The position numbers were made by a program, and so were the translations under genes. Below, in pieces: positions 1-10,910 of a stretch of 64,000 bases of DNA; positions within the stretch are counted from its first letter, which is position 1, and each line of letters begins with the position of its first letter. The notes under the pieces were generated by a model that searched no databases, was not told the origin of the DNA, and saw only the letters and a program-made list of their open reading frames with translations. Source of the DNA: Isoetes taiwanensis (taxonomy: Eukaryota; Streptophyta; Lycopodiopsida; Isoetales; Isoetaceae); the NCBI GenBank assembly GCA_021234155.1, contig JAJEKV010000026.1, positions 16,918,283 to 16,982,282 on the forward strand, given 5' to 3'.

Positions 1-526
1 ATCTGCAACAAATCTTAGAAACGAACAAAGTGAAGGAAACAAAGGCGGTTTTTGCGACATTGCATTGTAGAATCGAAAACCAATATCTTGTAAAAATACC
101 ATTATAGTAATCCGAAGAAACATTAAAAAACAAATACCTTTGTAAATGTGAGCAAAAAATCCATCTCGTGATAACCTTCCATCAGCAAACATCCACTCCG
201 GCAATAAGAATCCAAGAGGGCAAGTACACATGCACATGCACATGCACATGCACATGCACAAGCAGAATACACATGCACATGCACATGCACACACGTGCAC
301 ATGCACATGCACATGCACATGCACATGCACATGCACACACGCACGTGCACATGCAGAGAAAGACAACAACCCTCGGATTGTTTCAGCCAACGAAAATTAA
401 CGGCCCATAAAGGGTGCACTCTAGAAATACTATTTAGTACACCTCAATGAATACAACAACGAAATCATAGAAAAACCATGTGAAAAAGCGTATAAAAAAC
501 AAAAAGTAACCCCCTGTTATTATGCT
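1..526. repeat. Dispersed repeat, copy A (direct duplicate of 3978-4572)
   Basis: This stretch shares its order of sequence blocks with 3978-4572 in the same orientation: the same lead-in, a CACATG-type microsatellite in the middle, then a tail that ends in a CCCCCTGTTATTATGCTA-like motif. It has no credible coding content. The open frames across it only read the dinucleotide-rich microsatellite as Cys/Met/His/Thr runs. A third, partial relative of the tail lies at about 2905-3020. The family's identity is unknown to me. Confidence 0.75.
227..354. repeat. CACATG hexamer microsatellite
   Basis: Tandem CACATG units with small interruptions (GCAGAATA, ACACGTG) fill this tract. Both strands stay open across it, which creates spurious reading frames. 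Confidence 0.95.
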
Positions 527-906
527 ACAAACCATTACATTACACAGGTTAGGAATTAAATTCCCCCTTAAACCCCCTTTTGTTTGGGTGCATATTCACA
601 CGGGGGGTGACTCCGGGCAACGAGAGCTGTTGGATAGGTATATTCGCCCCTTATTCCTTAATCTACACCGTACACAAGGTTCCTCGTTTGTGGGGTATGG
701 ATGTATAGGATTTGTTATACTGTATAACCAGATTCGCAAAATACTATAAGATTTCAGGCAATATACTACATGGTGTTAATTTTGTACGTGCAAAACATAA
801 TTGCGGGGGCTCTCGCTGCCCTCGTCCACCCCCGTGGGAATATGCACCCAAACAAAAGGGGTTTAAGGGGAATTTAATTCCTAACTTGTGTAATGTAATG
901 GTTTGT
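527..906. mobile_element. Foldback/MITE-like element with about 80-bp terminal inverted repeats
   Basis: The left arm (527 to about 606) is the near-perfect reverse complement of the right arm (about 829-906). Both run ACAAACCATTACATTACACA inward to a GGGTGCATATTC segment. The core of about 220 bp does not code for protein. The flanking repeat occurs elsewhere (3625-3655, 4550-4575) as CTGTTATT[A/G]TGCTACATATT without the element, so the pre-insertion site is visible. A clean target-site duplication is not obvious. The superfamily is undetermined; the structure fits a non-autonomous DNA transposon. Confidence 0.75.
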
Positions 907-921
907 GTTATAGGTTAAAAT

Positions 922-942
922 TTTTTGCCCTTCGGGCAAAAA
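922..942. other. Perfect 9-bp hairpin
   Basis: TTTTTGCCC, loop TTC, GGGCAAAAA lies just outside the foldback element at 527-906. Its function is unknown. It may be part of the host repeat or an imperfect remnant of element insertion. Confidence 0.6.
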
Positions 943-1620
943 CAAACAACATTACATCACACTTGGATGAGTTGATGGTATGTTGTGTTCGGACCCTAAC
1001 AAACAAACATACAATACATTATTAATATTTTAGAACATAGGAGCAATGAAATAAGAGAGTGCTATGAAATAAGAGAGTCGATACAAAAAACAAGCAAACA
1101 CAACTAAACATAGTAGAAAACATTTGTAATGATGTTGTACTCATGTTTAAAACATTTTACTCATATGTTTATATTTAATAACTAAAAATAGCAAATGAAA
1201 TCGAATATTGATCTGCGGGAGCAACAACAATCGGGCCACTAAAAAACGTGGTGTGCAATGTCAAATGTTCAATCTGAACTGAAATCTTTGGTATAACCAA
1301 TGTTCAATGTGGTATTCTCGATATGACATGGTGACGTTCATGTTCATGTCCAAAGTACCAAACAGTTTGCACAGCAACCTTTGCAGCAGGACAAAAAAGC
1401 AAAATCTGAAGATGCTTTATGTCCCTCTCCCAGCTAGATTCAGTACATGGCATATGCCTGCAATTACTATATCAAGTTTCATGCCTTCTGGTAGAGGTGG
1501 CTGAGGAAGCTCAAGACAATTTCGTTTTTCCATTGCTCCTCTTCATCAATCCAAATTGGAAAGAAGTCGGACCATGTGAGACTATCATGTACGTGTTCTA
1601 AAAGTTAAAAACATTTACAT
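943..1620. other. No recognisable gene
   Basis: AT-rich sequence with short unsupported open frames. I see no conserved motif, tandem structure or inverted repeat. Confidence 0.6.
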
Positions 1621-1621
1621 A

Positions 1622-2345
1622 ATGCTCGTCTTCGCCGTAAAGTCGTAATTGAGGATCCTTCACAAGCGGTTTCCTCACGTAATCTTTTGCACTAGTACCG
1701 ATCGAAGGCCATGGCTTCTCACGAAAATCGGCTTTTTCTTCAAAACCCGCAGGGTAAAATGCCGGCTTTCCCTTATCCCAAAAGGCCTTACGCCACGAGC
1801 GTAATGTAGGTTATAACTCCTATACTCCATACATCGATTCGGTGTCGACTTCCTCTTGAGTACTTCGGGGCAACATAGTATGCACTTCCTACAATGTCAC
1901 AAAAGCGTTTGCTTCAAGAAAGCAAAAGGGAGAAACAGTTAGTACATGCACCTAAACTAAGATACAATAGAAAAACAAATCCACAAGCTATGCAATCCTA
2001 AAAGTTAATTTAGAAGGATCGCTACACGGTCCGATAAAGTCGAAAAGACCAAAATCTGTTGCCTTTAACAATGAATCGGACTCGCGGATTTGAATAAGAA
2101 GTTCGGAAGGCGTAAGAAAATGTCTTAGGAGGCAAATTCACGCTTTGAGATAAGCTTCCCTGTGCGTAAATATATACCTCGGGCTTTAGATCACGGTGGA
2201 CAACACCATTGAGATGGCAACGACTCGACTTTTTTAACATTTGTCTTACAAGAACGAAGAACATCTTTCTCGGCCAGATAAGCCCATCTTTCCCCGAAAC
2301 AAGAATGTCAATGATATTAATTACAAAACTCTACAAAGAATCGTA
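1622..2345 (-). pseudogene. Broken calcium-dependent protein kinase (CDPK) kinase domain
   Basis: Read on the minus strand, successive kinase blocks appear in the right order. A degenerate VRQML helix leads into CHLNGVVHRDLKPE (catalytic loop, about 2160-2230). LLKATDFGL (DFG region) follows near 2040-2075, then [11 protein letters not shown] near 1870-1900, [11 protein letters not shown] near 1810-1840, and RPFWDK with a KPWPSI...AKDYVRK segment at about 1640-1790. This order and wording match plant CDPKs, especially the CPK16/18/28-like group. The blocks sit in different frames, an in-frame stop follows [13 protein letters not shown], and no EF-hand region is visible. It is therefore a decayed multi-exon remnant, not a working gene. 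A CDPK-related kinase is the alternative parent. Confidence 0.75.
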
Positions 2346-2904
2346 ACACAAATAATGAAGTCGCAAGTCCAATCGCACTTAGCAAGGATTCTATCCAAAG
2401 AGCCATCATGCACAAATCCGAAAGCACGACCAAGCAAGAATTACCTCTACCGAGTAAGCGGTTGATTTGCTTCCATCATAGCATAAGGAAACTGGCCGAC
2501 TAGCGAATTAAGCTTCGAATAGCGGATTATTAAAGAACTCGAAAAACCCAAGGTATCTATCAACCCAAGGTAATCTTTGAATAGTACACTTCGAGCTTAA
2601 ACCCCTAGTCCCAATGGAAGGATCGCGATACATAAACTGCATGGTTTCCTGTCCAATGTAAGATAGGCACAAAACTTTCCTTGCAGATCATCACCCATAG
2701 ACAAACAAGGATTTCTCCCCATAAAAAATCATCACTTGTTCTCTAACCCTAAAATCCTTTCTTCCACTTCGACGAACCCTAAAGTAAAGGGTCTCGATAC
2801 TTGCATGTATTTTTGGGAGTAAAAGAGATAAATTATTTGTGAAGGAATAAATATGCAATGCAAAACCATTGTAAAACCATAGATAAATATGCCATTGAAA
2901 TATG
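2346..2904. other. No clear gene; possible further kinase debris
   Basis: On the minus strand near 2350-2440 one frame reads FGFVHDGSLDRILAKCDW, which faintly resembles the hinge region of receptor-like kinases. It is too short and isolated to call. Nothing else is recognisable. Confidence 0.35.
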
Positions 2905-3020
2905 CATGCACTCTAGATATACTGATTAGTATGCCTCGTGCAATACGCCCATGAAATCATATGAAAACCATGCCAAAAAGCGTACAAAATCACAAAAAAA
3001 AACCCCCTGTTATAATGCTA

Positions 3021-3345
3021 GATATTCCACACGGGGGTGCATATTCACACGGGGGGTGACTCCGGGCAACGAGAGCTGTTGGATAGGCATATTCACCCCT
3101 TATTCCTTAATCTAAACCGTACATAAAGTTCCTCGTTTGTGGGGTATGCAAGTACAAAATTTGCTATACTGTATAACAAGATTCGCAAAATACTATAAGA
3201 TTTCAAGCGTTAATACTATATGGTGTTGATTTCAAATGCGTGCAAAAATACAATTATGAGGGCTCTCGCCCCTAACGCCACCCCTCGTGTGAATATGCAC
3301 CCAAACCAAAGGGGGGTTTAAGGGGGATTTTAATTTAAATGTGTT
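3021..3345. mobile_element. Second, 5'-truncated copy of the 527-906 foldback element
   Basis: It shares the core block (GTGACTCCGGGCAACGAGAG onward) and the right arm (GAATATGCACCCAAACCAAA, then a G-run and TTTAAG) with the element at 527-906. The outer part of the left arm is missing and a GTGCATATTCACACGG segment replaces it. It is a decayed member of the same MITE family. Confidence 0.7.
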
Positions 3346-3435
3346 GGACCCAATGGTTGTGTTAATTAATGTCAATGGTAGTTATGTGTTGGTTGTTAAT
3401 GTCAATGGTTATTATGTGTTGGTTGTTATGTGTTC
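3345..3435. repeat. Short minisatellite
   Basis: About three imperfect units of ATGTGTTGGTTGTTAATGTC-type sequence stand in tandem directly after the truncated MITE copy. Confidence 0.7.
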
Positions 3436-3977
3436 GGGGATTTAATTTTTATATGCCTCATAATTATATTTTGCACGTAACTAGAATTCATTTGAGGCTT
3501 TCATCTGTAGCTTTTGAATTTGATCACAATAAAACAAATAGAACATAAGTAAAAATTACCATAAAGATAGAGCGATTGATCCCATTATTCCTCGAGTTAT
3601 AAAGTTTGCAATACAAAGAAAACCCTCTGTTATTATGCTACATATTGTTACTTCCGCTACAGCTATTTCTCTTTCACAATGATACCATTGTTTATCAATC
3701 CATATGATTTTGGATGCTCCATCTCTAGCTTAAAGGTAATGCATGATTCACCTTATGGTTCGATTAAAGTTCCAAACCTACAATATAAATGGATTCTTGT
3801 GGCCACCGCTTGACCGATCAAGGCGTGATATGGAAAAGGGCGGGAATAATCCTACTGTTGTGTGCATAAGAATCCGCTTGTTGATTGAAGCTAAAGGTCG
3901 ATCGCTATGAGCAATTCGGGACCTCGGGAATATCCAAGAGTTGGAAGCAAACGTAGGGCCTAAACTCTAAACTCTTT
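3436..3977. other. No recognisable gene
   Basis: Non-repetitive AT-rich DNA. The only known signal is another copy of the CTGTTATTATGCTACATATT motif near 3628, which marks relatedness to the surrounding repeat family. Confidence 0.5.
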
Positions 3978-4572
3978 TTGAATCTGCAAACAAATCTTAG
4001 GAAGGAAACAAAAGGGGTTTTGCAAAGACTACATTGTAGAATCAAGAAACCAATACCTTGTAAAAAAAAAACATTATGCTAACTGAAGAAACATTAAAAA
4101 ACAAAACAAATACCTTTGTAAGTGTGAGCAAAAAATCCATCTCGTGGTAGTAAAATCCACTCCGGCAATAAGAATCCAAGAGGGCAAGTACACATGCATA
4201 TGCACACATGCACATGCACTTGCACTTGCACTTGCACTTGCACATGCACATGCACAATACACATGCACATGCATATGCACAATACACATGAACATGCATA
4301 TACATGCACATGCACATGCACATGCACATGCACACACATGCACATGCATGTGCACATGCACATGCATACACATGCGCAGTGTTCATGCACAAACACATGC
4401 AGAGAAAGACAACAACCCTCGGATTGTTCCAACCAACAAAAATCAACGGCCCATAAAGGGTGCACTCTAGAAATACTATTTAGTACACCTCAACGAATAC
4501 AACTCATAGAAAAACCATGTGAAAAAGCGTATAAAAATCTAAAAGTAACCCCCTGTTATTGTGCTACATATT
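3978..4572. repeat. Dispersed repeat, copy B (direct duplicate of 1-526)
   Basis: Same block order as copy A, with a longer and more diverse microsatellite at about 4190-4403 (CACATG, CACTTG and CACAAT variants). It lacks the foldback element found at the end of copy A, so it serves as the empty-site reference. The long frames on both strands here are microsatellite artefacts. Confidence 0.75.
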
Positions 4573-5850
4573 CGTCCTAAAGATTGACTTATGGATGTCC
4601 TCTTTTTTTATTCTTATCTGGTGATACCCTGATCGAAGATCAATCGTGGAGAAATACTTAGCTCCTTGAAGCTGGTCCATTAAGTCATGTGCCCTTGGTA
4701 GACACTCTGCTGGTTGAATCCCAAATTAAGAAGATCCTGCAATTGCTTCTCAAGTTCAGCTAGTTCAGGGATACTCACACGGTAAGGAGACTTATTAATA
4801 GGCTTAATACCAAGCGCAAAGGCAATTTTACATTCTACTCCCCTGAAAGATGGCAGTTCTTTAATCTCATCAAGAAAAAGGTCATGGAACTCTCTAATCA
4901 AGCTACCAATGGCATTGGATAAAGCGCGAATAACTTCTTCTTGCTTGGACAGTGACTCGACGGATGCAAGTCGAACAATACAAGCAACCTTATTCTTTCG
5001 GATTGCCTTATCCAATTGTTTGAATGAAATGCATTTTACGAGTGGATTAACTGGGTTACCTGATATGATGACATGTGTACCATTAGAGGCATTGAATGTA
5101 ACCTGTCGTTTCTCCCAATCAATGTTAGCCTTAGCAATGGCCAAGAATTCCATACCCACGATAAGGTCATACTTGCCAATGTTCATAATTTCAGCCCCCA
5201 ACGCCACTAATGCTCCTGGCAATTGGATATCCAAGTTGAGGCAGCGCCCCTGAGTGTGACGGAAAGCTGCGCTGGCTAAGCCAACTGGCAGTGGTTTAGA
5301 TCTCAAGGGTCGAAGATGCAAAATTTCGGCGGTCTAGGAGATGCAAAATTGTATGTGCTACCTGTGTCGATGAGAACGACAAAAGGCTTGGAGTCTATAT
5401 TGCCCACAGTGGATATGATGGAGGGATGACTATCCGCATTTCCCATTTCTATAACAGCAAAGATATAGGACTCACCTTGGATGTAATCGCATGATTCCTC
5501 CTCGGCTAAGGCGGGACGGTCGTATAAGGTTAGCAGTTCCTCCCACTCCACTTCTGCCAAGATAGCCTGGGCTACTTGGGTGACATAAGGACATTTCTGC
5601 ATGCGGTGCCTTGGTCCGAAGCAACGGAAACAAGCTTTGTCACTGTTCTCTAGCTTCCCTGGGAATGGACTGGAGAATCTACTGCATGGTCCATGTAATA
5701 TTTGTTGGCTTATCTGGACATTAAAGGTCATCTTCTTATCATTCTTTGGGTAGAGAGACTGTTGTGGAGGTCATGGACTAGGTGAACGTGCTTTATAGGG
5801 CGCATATGGCTTGCCTCCCCCAAAATTTGAAGATGATTTTCTTATAACCC
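4567..5850 (-). pseudogene. Ty3/gypsy retrotransposon fragment: gag zinc knuckle, protease, start of RT
   Basis: On the minus strand the order is: a Gly/Pro-rich gag tail (about 5850-5740), one CCHC zinc knuckle (CFRCFGPRHRMQKC, near 5620), a retropepsin active site (VVLIDTGSTYNFA, near 5355), a frameshift, a second protease block (YDLIVGMEFL), then the RT entry segment (FRGVECKI...KSPYRVSIPEL). After LLNLGF the sequence jumps to [20 protein letters not shown] (about 4620-4680). The RT block that normally separates the two, usually carrying the conserved KKKDGS-type stretch, is deleted. The piece stops at the edge of repeat copy B. It is non-functional, with no integrase and no LTR seen. Confidence 0.85.
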
Positions 5851-5880
5851 CAGGAACGCAGATGCCATATCTAAATATAA

Positions 5881-6506
5881 GTGAATCCTCTGGGACGCAA
5901 TCTCGAGAGCACCAAGATTCTAGACGAGAAAGGCATTGCCGAGAAGGCAATAGCGTGGATTGACAAGCTAGAGATCTTCGATGCTACTAATGAAGGTGAT
6001 AAGGCGCGATTGTCTATTGTGCAGATGTGGCTAAAATTGGACACCTATAGTTGGTGGAATGGTCCTACCATGAAAAATTACATAGGCCTGATTTTAGAAA
6101 GTACTTTATTGAGGAATATGCGCCTCAGCATGAGGTTCGAAATGCGCTTGAGAAGCTACAGTACTGTAAACATACAGGTTTTCTCGATGTTTATATCAAT
6201 AAGGTATGGGATTATATCCACATAGTTGGAGATTTGCCTGAAGCTTGACAGATTGACTTCTTTTTAAGTGATCTATTTAGTGTTGCTCTCAAAAAGCAGA
6301 TAATTGGATTGAAGCCCAAGGATTTTGTGAGAGTGAACAAATTAGCTCATCAACTTGTGGAAGAGGATGAGTCTTTTAAGAGGACACCTCAGAAGTTCTC
6401 AAAGAAAAAATCTACATTCTACAAATTCTACAAAAAGAGGAAGCCTGAACAATCTAATCCTAAGTCTGCAGATGGAGAGTCTAAGAAGCGTAAAGCGGAC
6501 TCTTAA
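5881..6506 (+). pseudogene. Retrotransposon gag fragment, opposite orientation to its neighbour
   Basis: Two overlapping frames read as one Ty3-type capsid domain: AIAWIDKLEIFDAT, then WLKLDTYSWWNG, then FRKYFIEEYAPQHEVRNALEKLQ, GFLDVYINKVWDYI and a basic Lys/Arg/Ser tail. This order (helix, WW motif, F..EY, basic tail) is typical of plant gag. A frameshift near 6090 and a stop at 6246 break it. No zinc knuckle, protease or LTR follows. It lies head-to-head with the minus-strand fragment at 4567-5850, so the two come from different insertions or a rearrangement. Confidence 0.65.
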
Positions 6507-7392
6507 AACTAGTGGTTTCAAGGGGATTACCTGTCCATGTTCGCGGTATTTTAAAGTAACTTTCACCATGCCCATAATAAGTATCACCCTTGAAATAACC
6601 CCAAAGGGAAAAATGACACTTCAACTGGTCAATCAGATTGCCTGAAATATCAGCTCAATGTAAATAAGATCCAGGTCTTCCAAAATTGTCCTGAATATGC
6701 CAAATTGATATCACTGAAGACTACCAAATCGACATCACAGAATCCAAATATGTGTGGCTTTTGCAGCAGGTCTAAAGCTCTGCAAACAATCAGAATGAGA
6801 TTCTCCACTAAGTAGCTTGCAATTTGGCAAGAATGCAGGCACAAGTCCAGCCATCCACTATTATGACAGAAAACTGGTGCTCTAATAGCATAATAGAATA
6901 TCAAGAATTATAGATCCTCCTACTTAGTCATAGTATATACATGTATCTAAGTAATTCTAAGGCTACAAATAAGGAAGACCATAGTGAGCCAGCCAGTCAA
7001 TATGGCAGTCAAGCATATAAGATTGGCCAGCTACTATCATACACCTGCCTTCATTTTTTTGAAAGTAAAATGGCATCTTGAGGTGTATGCAGACACTCCA
7101 GAGCTTAACAAATCTTCATGATATATATTTTCCTTTCCCCTGTAGTGATCTGACTCTTCATATCAATCTGTACTATTCAGAAAGTTTAGCTTTTTGGTTG
7201 CTTTCCCCAAGGTTCACCTGCTTTATGCTGGACTTGATCTCTCTATGCTAGAGTAGGAAAGTCCTTCATTTTTTAGCGTACATGGTATCCTGCAAAGTTC
7301 CTTTGACAACTTAAATGCTTAAAAACGCATTTGCGCACTTGTTTGCTACTGCTTTGTTCCAGTACTGCAGGTGGGTAGACCAAGCCCAGGTT
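6507..7392. other. No gene seen; 3' flank of the PPR gene
   Basis: I find no conserved motif. The part nearest 7392 probably includes the 3' untranslated region of the PPR gene, but I see no decisive polyadenylation signal. Confidence 0.4.
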
Positions 7393-9915
7393 CTATACAT
7401 GAGAAACTGCATACATGTTTGACATAAGCACATGTCCAGAAGCACAGTTCACATCCAAATTTACTACTTGTTTGAAGCAGTGCCTGGCCATCTCAATATT
7501 GCCATGCAGCTTGCTAGCACTAAGCAAAGCCCTCCATGCCATAATATCTGTTTGTATTGTATTCTCAATTAAGCATTTTGCCTCGCTGAAAAGTCCTGCA
7601 CGCCCTAAGAGATCTAGAATACATGTACAATGTGAAATGCTTGATGTAATGCCATAGCTTTCTGATGTAGAATAAAAATACCATCGGCCTTCATCTACTA
7701 GTCCAATACGACTACATGCAATGAGGATACTAGTAAGCATCACATCGTTTGGTTTTATGCCTTCCTGTTGCATAGTTTCAAAAGAGTTCAAGGCAAAAGT
7801 GCTTTCACCATGCTGGGCATACCCTGAAATCATTGCACCCCATGACACAGCATTCTTACGCGACAATCTCTCAAAAGCTTTTGATGCCTCTTGTAGACTC
7901 CCACATCTTGCATACATATCAATTAAGCTGCTTCCCATCACAACATCCAGATGAAGTCCCCTCTCAATGATCATATCATGGACAAGCCTGCCCTGTCCTA
8001 TTAGCCCTATGCTTGCGCAGGCATCCAGCACAGTCAAAAATGTAATTGTATTTGGGTCAATACCTTCTTCTTGCATTTTCATAAAATATTCCAGAGATAG
8101 AAGAACCTCTTCATTTTGGGCATATGTTGCAATCATTGTGCACCATGAAATCACATTTTGATAATTTAGTTTGCAGAACACTTCATGTGCTTCATATAGA
8201 CTCCCACATTTTGCATACATATCAATCAGAGCACTCCCGATAGAAGTATCTGGCTGAATTTTATGTTTCAGGATCTCAGTGTGGATAAGTCTGCCTTCCT
8301 CTACTGCTCCTAAACTTGATAATACCTTCAAAATGCTCAAAAAGGTAATCTCATTTGGTTCTCCAAATTCCTGGCGCATTTCACAAAAGCACCTTAAAGC
8401 TGATATATACTCCTCATGATGAATATATCCTCCAATCATTGCATTCCAGGCCACAACATCTTGGTTTGGCAAGCTTTCAAATACGTTACATGCTACGTCT
8501 AGGGCCCCACATTTGGAGTACAATGTGATTAAACTATTCCCTACAGCATCTGATTTGATCCCCATTGCAATGACATGTTCATGGACGAAAATGCCAAATT
8601 GTATTGCTCCTATGCTTGCGCATGCTTTCAATATACTTGAAAATGTACCTTCATTCGGCTTTATTCCCTCTTGCTGCATCTGATCAAAGCATTGTAAAGC
8701 TTCAGGTGACCTCCCATGCTGTACATATCCTGCAATCATTGCGCCCCAGGAAACAGCATCTTGATTGACAAGTCTCAAAAATATTGTATACGACTCCTCC
8801 AAGCTCCCACATTTTGCATACATGTCAAGTAAAGTGCTTCCCATGACAATTTCTGATTGAAATCCTTGTTTGATTAGTTTCTCGTGGATGAACCTGCCCT
8901 GCTCTATTTCACCCATAAGGGTACATGCCTTCAAGATGCCCAGAAAGGTAATTTCATTTGGATCGACACCTTGATCGTCCATCTTTGAAAACAAGTCTAG
9001 GGCCATTGGCCCTTCGCCATGATCAACGCAGCCTGCAATCATTGCCCCCCATGAAACCACATCTCGAATTGGCAATCTGTCAAATACATCTGCAGCCTCC
9101 CTCAAGCTACCACATTTTGAATACATATCGACCAGAGCATTTCCCAAAATACCATGTGGTTGAAGTCCAGATTTTAGGATCCTGTCATGAGCATGCCTGC
9201 CTCGATCAATTTCCTGTGTATTGGCACATGCTTTTAGGATTCCCAAGAACGTGACCTCGTTTGGTGTAATTCCTTCGACTTGCATCTTTTCAAAACATTC
9301 TAGGGCTTTGATGTCTGCACCATTTTGTGCATAAGCTACAATCATTGTAGTCCATGACACCACGTTCTGAACTGGCAACGATTTGAAAACCGAGATGGCC
9401 TCATGAAGGCTTCCACATTTGGAATACATATGAACAATGGCACTTCCTACCACAACATCAGATTGAATGTCTTCTTGGATAATCCGGTCGTGTACGATCC
9501 TTCCACCCAAAAGGGACCTGCTTGCTGTACATGCCTTTAGAACAGCAATATATACAGACTTACTATTTTTCATCCCAGACAATTGCAGTCTTTGGTACAG
9601 ATTAAGCACATTTTCACACTGTTCTCGCTTTACATTTGCCAAAATAACAGCAACCCAGGTGTGCACACTTGGTTGTGTAATCATGACAAATGCTTGATTT
9701 GCTTCAGGCAAGCTTCCAGCATAACCAAAAATTCGAACCAAATAGTTACCTAAGGCAACAATTTCGTGCAGTCCATTTTGAATTATGTAGGATTGCACAT
9801 GTCTGCTAAGCTGCAAATCATTTTTCCTTTCACAGTTCTGCAGGAGACTGTAGACATGATTTCTGCCTAAGGGTCCAGGCACTTCCATAGTTTTTGCCTG
9901 CTGTACCTCATCCAA
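7393..9915 (-). CDS. PLS-class pentatricopeptide repeat protein, 840 aa, intronless
   Basis: The frame is intact from ATG to stop. It consists almost entirely of PPR motifs in P-L-S order. Seven P motifs are marked by a [V/A]xxW..MI core (VVSWTTMIVAY, VVSWGAMIAGC, AVSWGAMIAGY, VVAWNAMIGGY, VISWCTMIATY and others). L motifs have the FLGILKAC type and S motifs the DMYSKCGSL.EA type. Near the C-terminus an S2-like motif (CILDLLGRAGL) and an E1 motif (MAWRALLSASKLHG...) are seen. The protein then stops at SNMYAVSHV without E2 or DYW. PLS proteins act in organelles, mostly in C-to-U RNA editing. Without DYW this one would need a partner deaminase. Most P motifs carry Gly at position 5, where Asn or Thr usually contacts RNA, so target prediction would be weak. 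No clear targeting peptide is visible by eye, and the true start could lie slightly up- or downstream. Confidence 0.9.
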   Translation of the reverse strand: MDEVQQAKTMEVPGPLGRNHVYSLLQNCERKNDLQLSRHVQSYIIQNGLHEIVALGNYLVRIFGYAGSLPEANQAFVMITQPSVHTWVAVILANVKREQCENVLNLYQRLQLSGMKNSKSVYIAVLKACTASRSLLGGRIVHDRIIQEDIQSDVVVGSAIVHMYSKCGSLHEAISVFKSLPVQNVVSWTTMIVAYAQNGADIKALECFEKMQVEGITPNEVTFLGILKACANTQEIDRGRHAHDRILKSGLQPHGILGNALVDMYSKCGSLREAADVFDRLPIRDVVSWGAMIAGCVDHGEGPMALDLFSKMDDQGVDPNEITFLGILKACTLMGEIEQGRFIHEKLIKQGFQSEIVMGSTLLDMYAKCGSLEESYTIFLRLVNQDAVSWGAMIAGYVQHGRSPEALQCFDQMQQEGIKPNEGTFSSILKACASIGAIQFGIFVHEHVIAMGIKSDAVGNSLITLYSKCGALDVACNVFESLPNQDVVAWNAMIGGYIHHEEYISALRCFCEMRQEFGEPNEITFLSILKVLSSLGAVEEGRLIHTEILKHKIQPDTSIGSALIDMYAKCGSLYEAHEVFCKLNYQNVISWCTMIATYAQNEEVLLSLEYFMKMQEEGIDPNTITFLTVLDACASIGLIGQGRLVHDMIIERGLHLDVVMGSSLIDMYARCGSLQEASKAFERLSRKNAVSWGAMISGYAQHGESTFALNSFETMQQEGIKPNDVMLTSILIACSRIGLVDEGRWYFYSTSESYGITSSISHCTCILDLLGRAGLFSEAKCLIENTIQTDIMAWRALLSASKLHGNIEMARHCFKQVVNLDVNCASGHVLMSNMYAVSHV

Positions 9916-10029
9916 AGAGTGTGAATGGCTTCACGAGTCCTAACCGATGCGATTTAACAAAATCAGCATTTTGAATATGGAGAAATGGGAAAACGGCTTG
10001 GAACTTGAAATTTTTTGGCCCCGCCTTTT

Positions 10030-10869
10030 TAGGATCTTCGATGTGTATTTGGAGTTGCATTGATACATCTTACGAAATCCTCAGTGTTGCGCTCTGACAT
10101 AACATCACATGTACATATTTGGATGCAAATCATCTGTTTGCAATGTTTTCCAAAGCTGAAGGGCAATCTTTTTGTACTCCGGAAGGGAAGACCATTTGGC
10201 AACATTCCTACAAAGATTTTGGACAAATCTGAACAAGTGCGCTATAAAATTATGGTGTTAAATGGCTATGGCTAAAATTTGCTATGGTCAGATGCTATGA
10301 GGAGGCTGAATAGAGTTGGAGCTTCGGATCGAGGAATGGGAGTTGCTGAGGACTCAGAAAATGAAGACTCAAATTTGGATGGGATGGAAGAAGAAGACCT
10401 CTTCGTACAGCTCAAACAAGAAATGATCCATGCTTCAGCCTTAAGGAAGATTCTAAAACGACCCGAGGCTTGGAGACATAACAATTTGACTCTACCATAA
10501 ATGGCAGCAAAAAAGAGAAGCCCATGTACTCTTGCTGTTGGACTTCACTAACTACCCGGTGGCGAAACTCGACCTGCTGCTAAACATCATGGGAAGACAT
10601 AGACTTTCTGATCTCACTTTACAGGACTTGATTGAGGCACAACAGTAATCTACAGAACTACAGTTGGTTGATAGTTGCCGTTATTTTTGAGTACTTCAGT
10701 TAACTTATATCAGTCTTAGACTGTAATTTTGTTCACAATCCTCTCATGAGGAATGTGTATCTGATATTATGCTAGAAAAGTATACTACTGATAGTATACT
10801 CAGGATTATGTAAACCATATTTATGAATAAAAAAACACCTTACCTCCAAAAAAAAAAAAAAAAAAAAAA
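10030..10869 (+). pseudogene. Probable processed retrocopy with poly(A) tail
   Basis: The segment ends in an uninterrupted A-run (10849-10869) preceded by AATAAA near 10826, as expected for a reverse-transcribed mRNA. Upstream are short acidic frames (MRRLNRVGASDRG, then DSENEDSNLDGMEEEDLF near 10290-10500). A second-frame block ends LSDLTLQDLIEAQQ-stop near 10648. The frames are interrupted, consistent with a dead copy. The 5' limit is a guess, and I do not recognise the parent protein. A poly(A) SINE or a LINE 3' piece is the alternative. Confidence 0.5.
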
Positions 10870-10910
10870 TGGTTAGAGACGCCTCACATCTTCTTTATTA
10901 AAACGAGAGA

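Noticed and set aside
123-419. Cys/Met/His-rich open frames over CACATG repeats (also at 4042-4580)
   Set aside because: They exist only because the hexamer repeat lacks stops in several frames, and there is no conservation outside the repeat.
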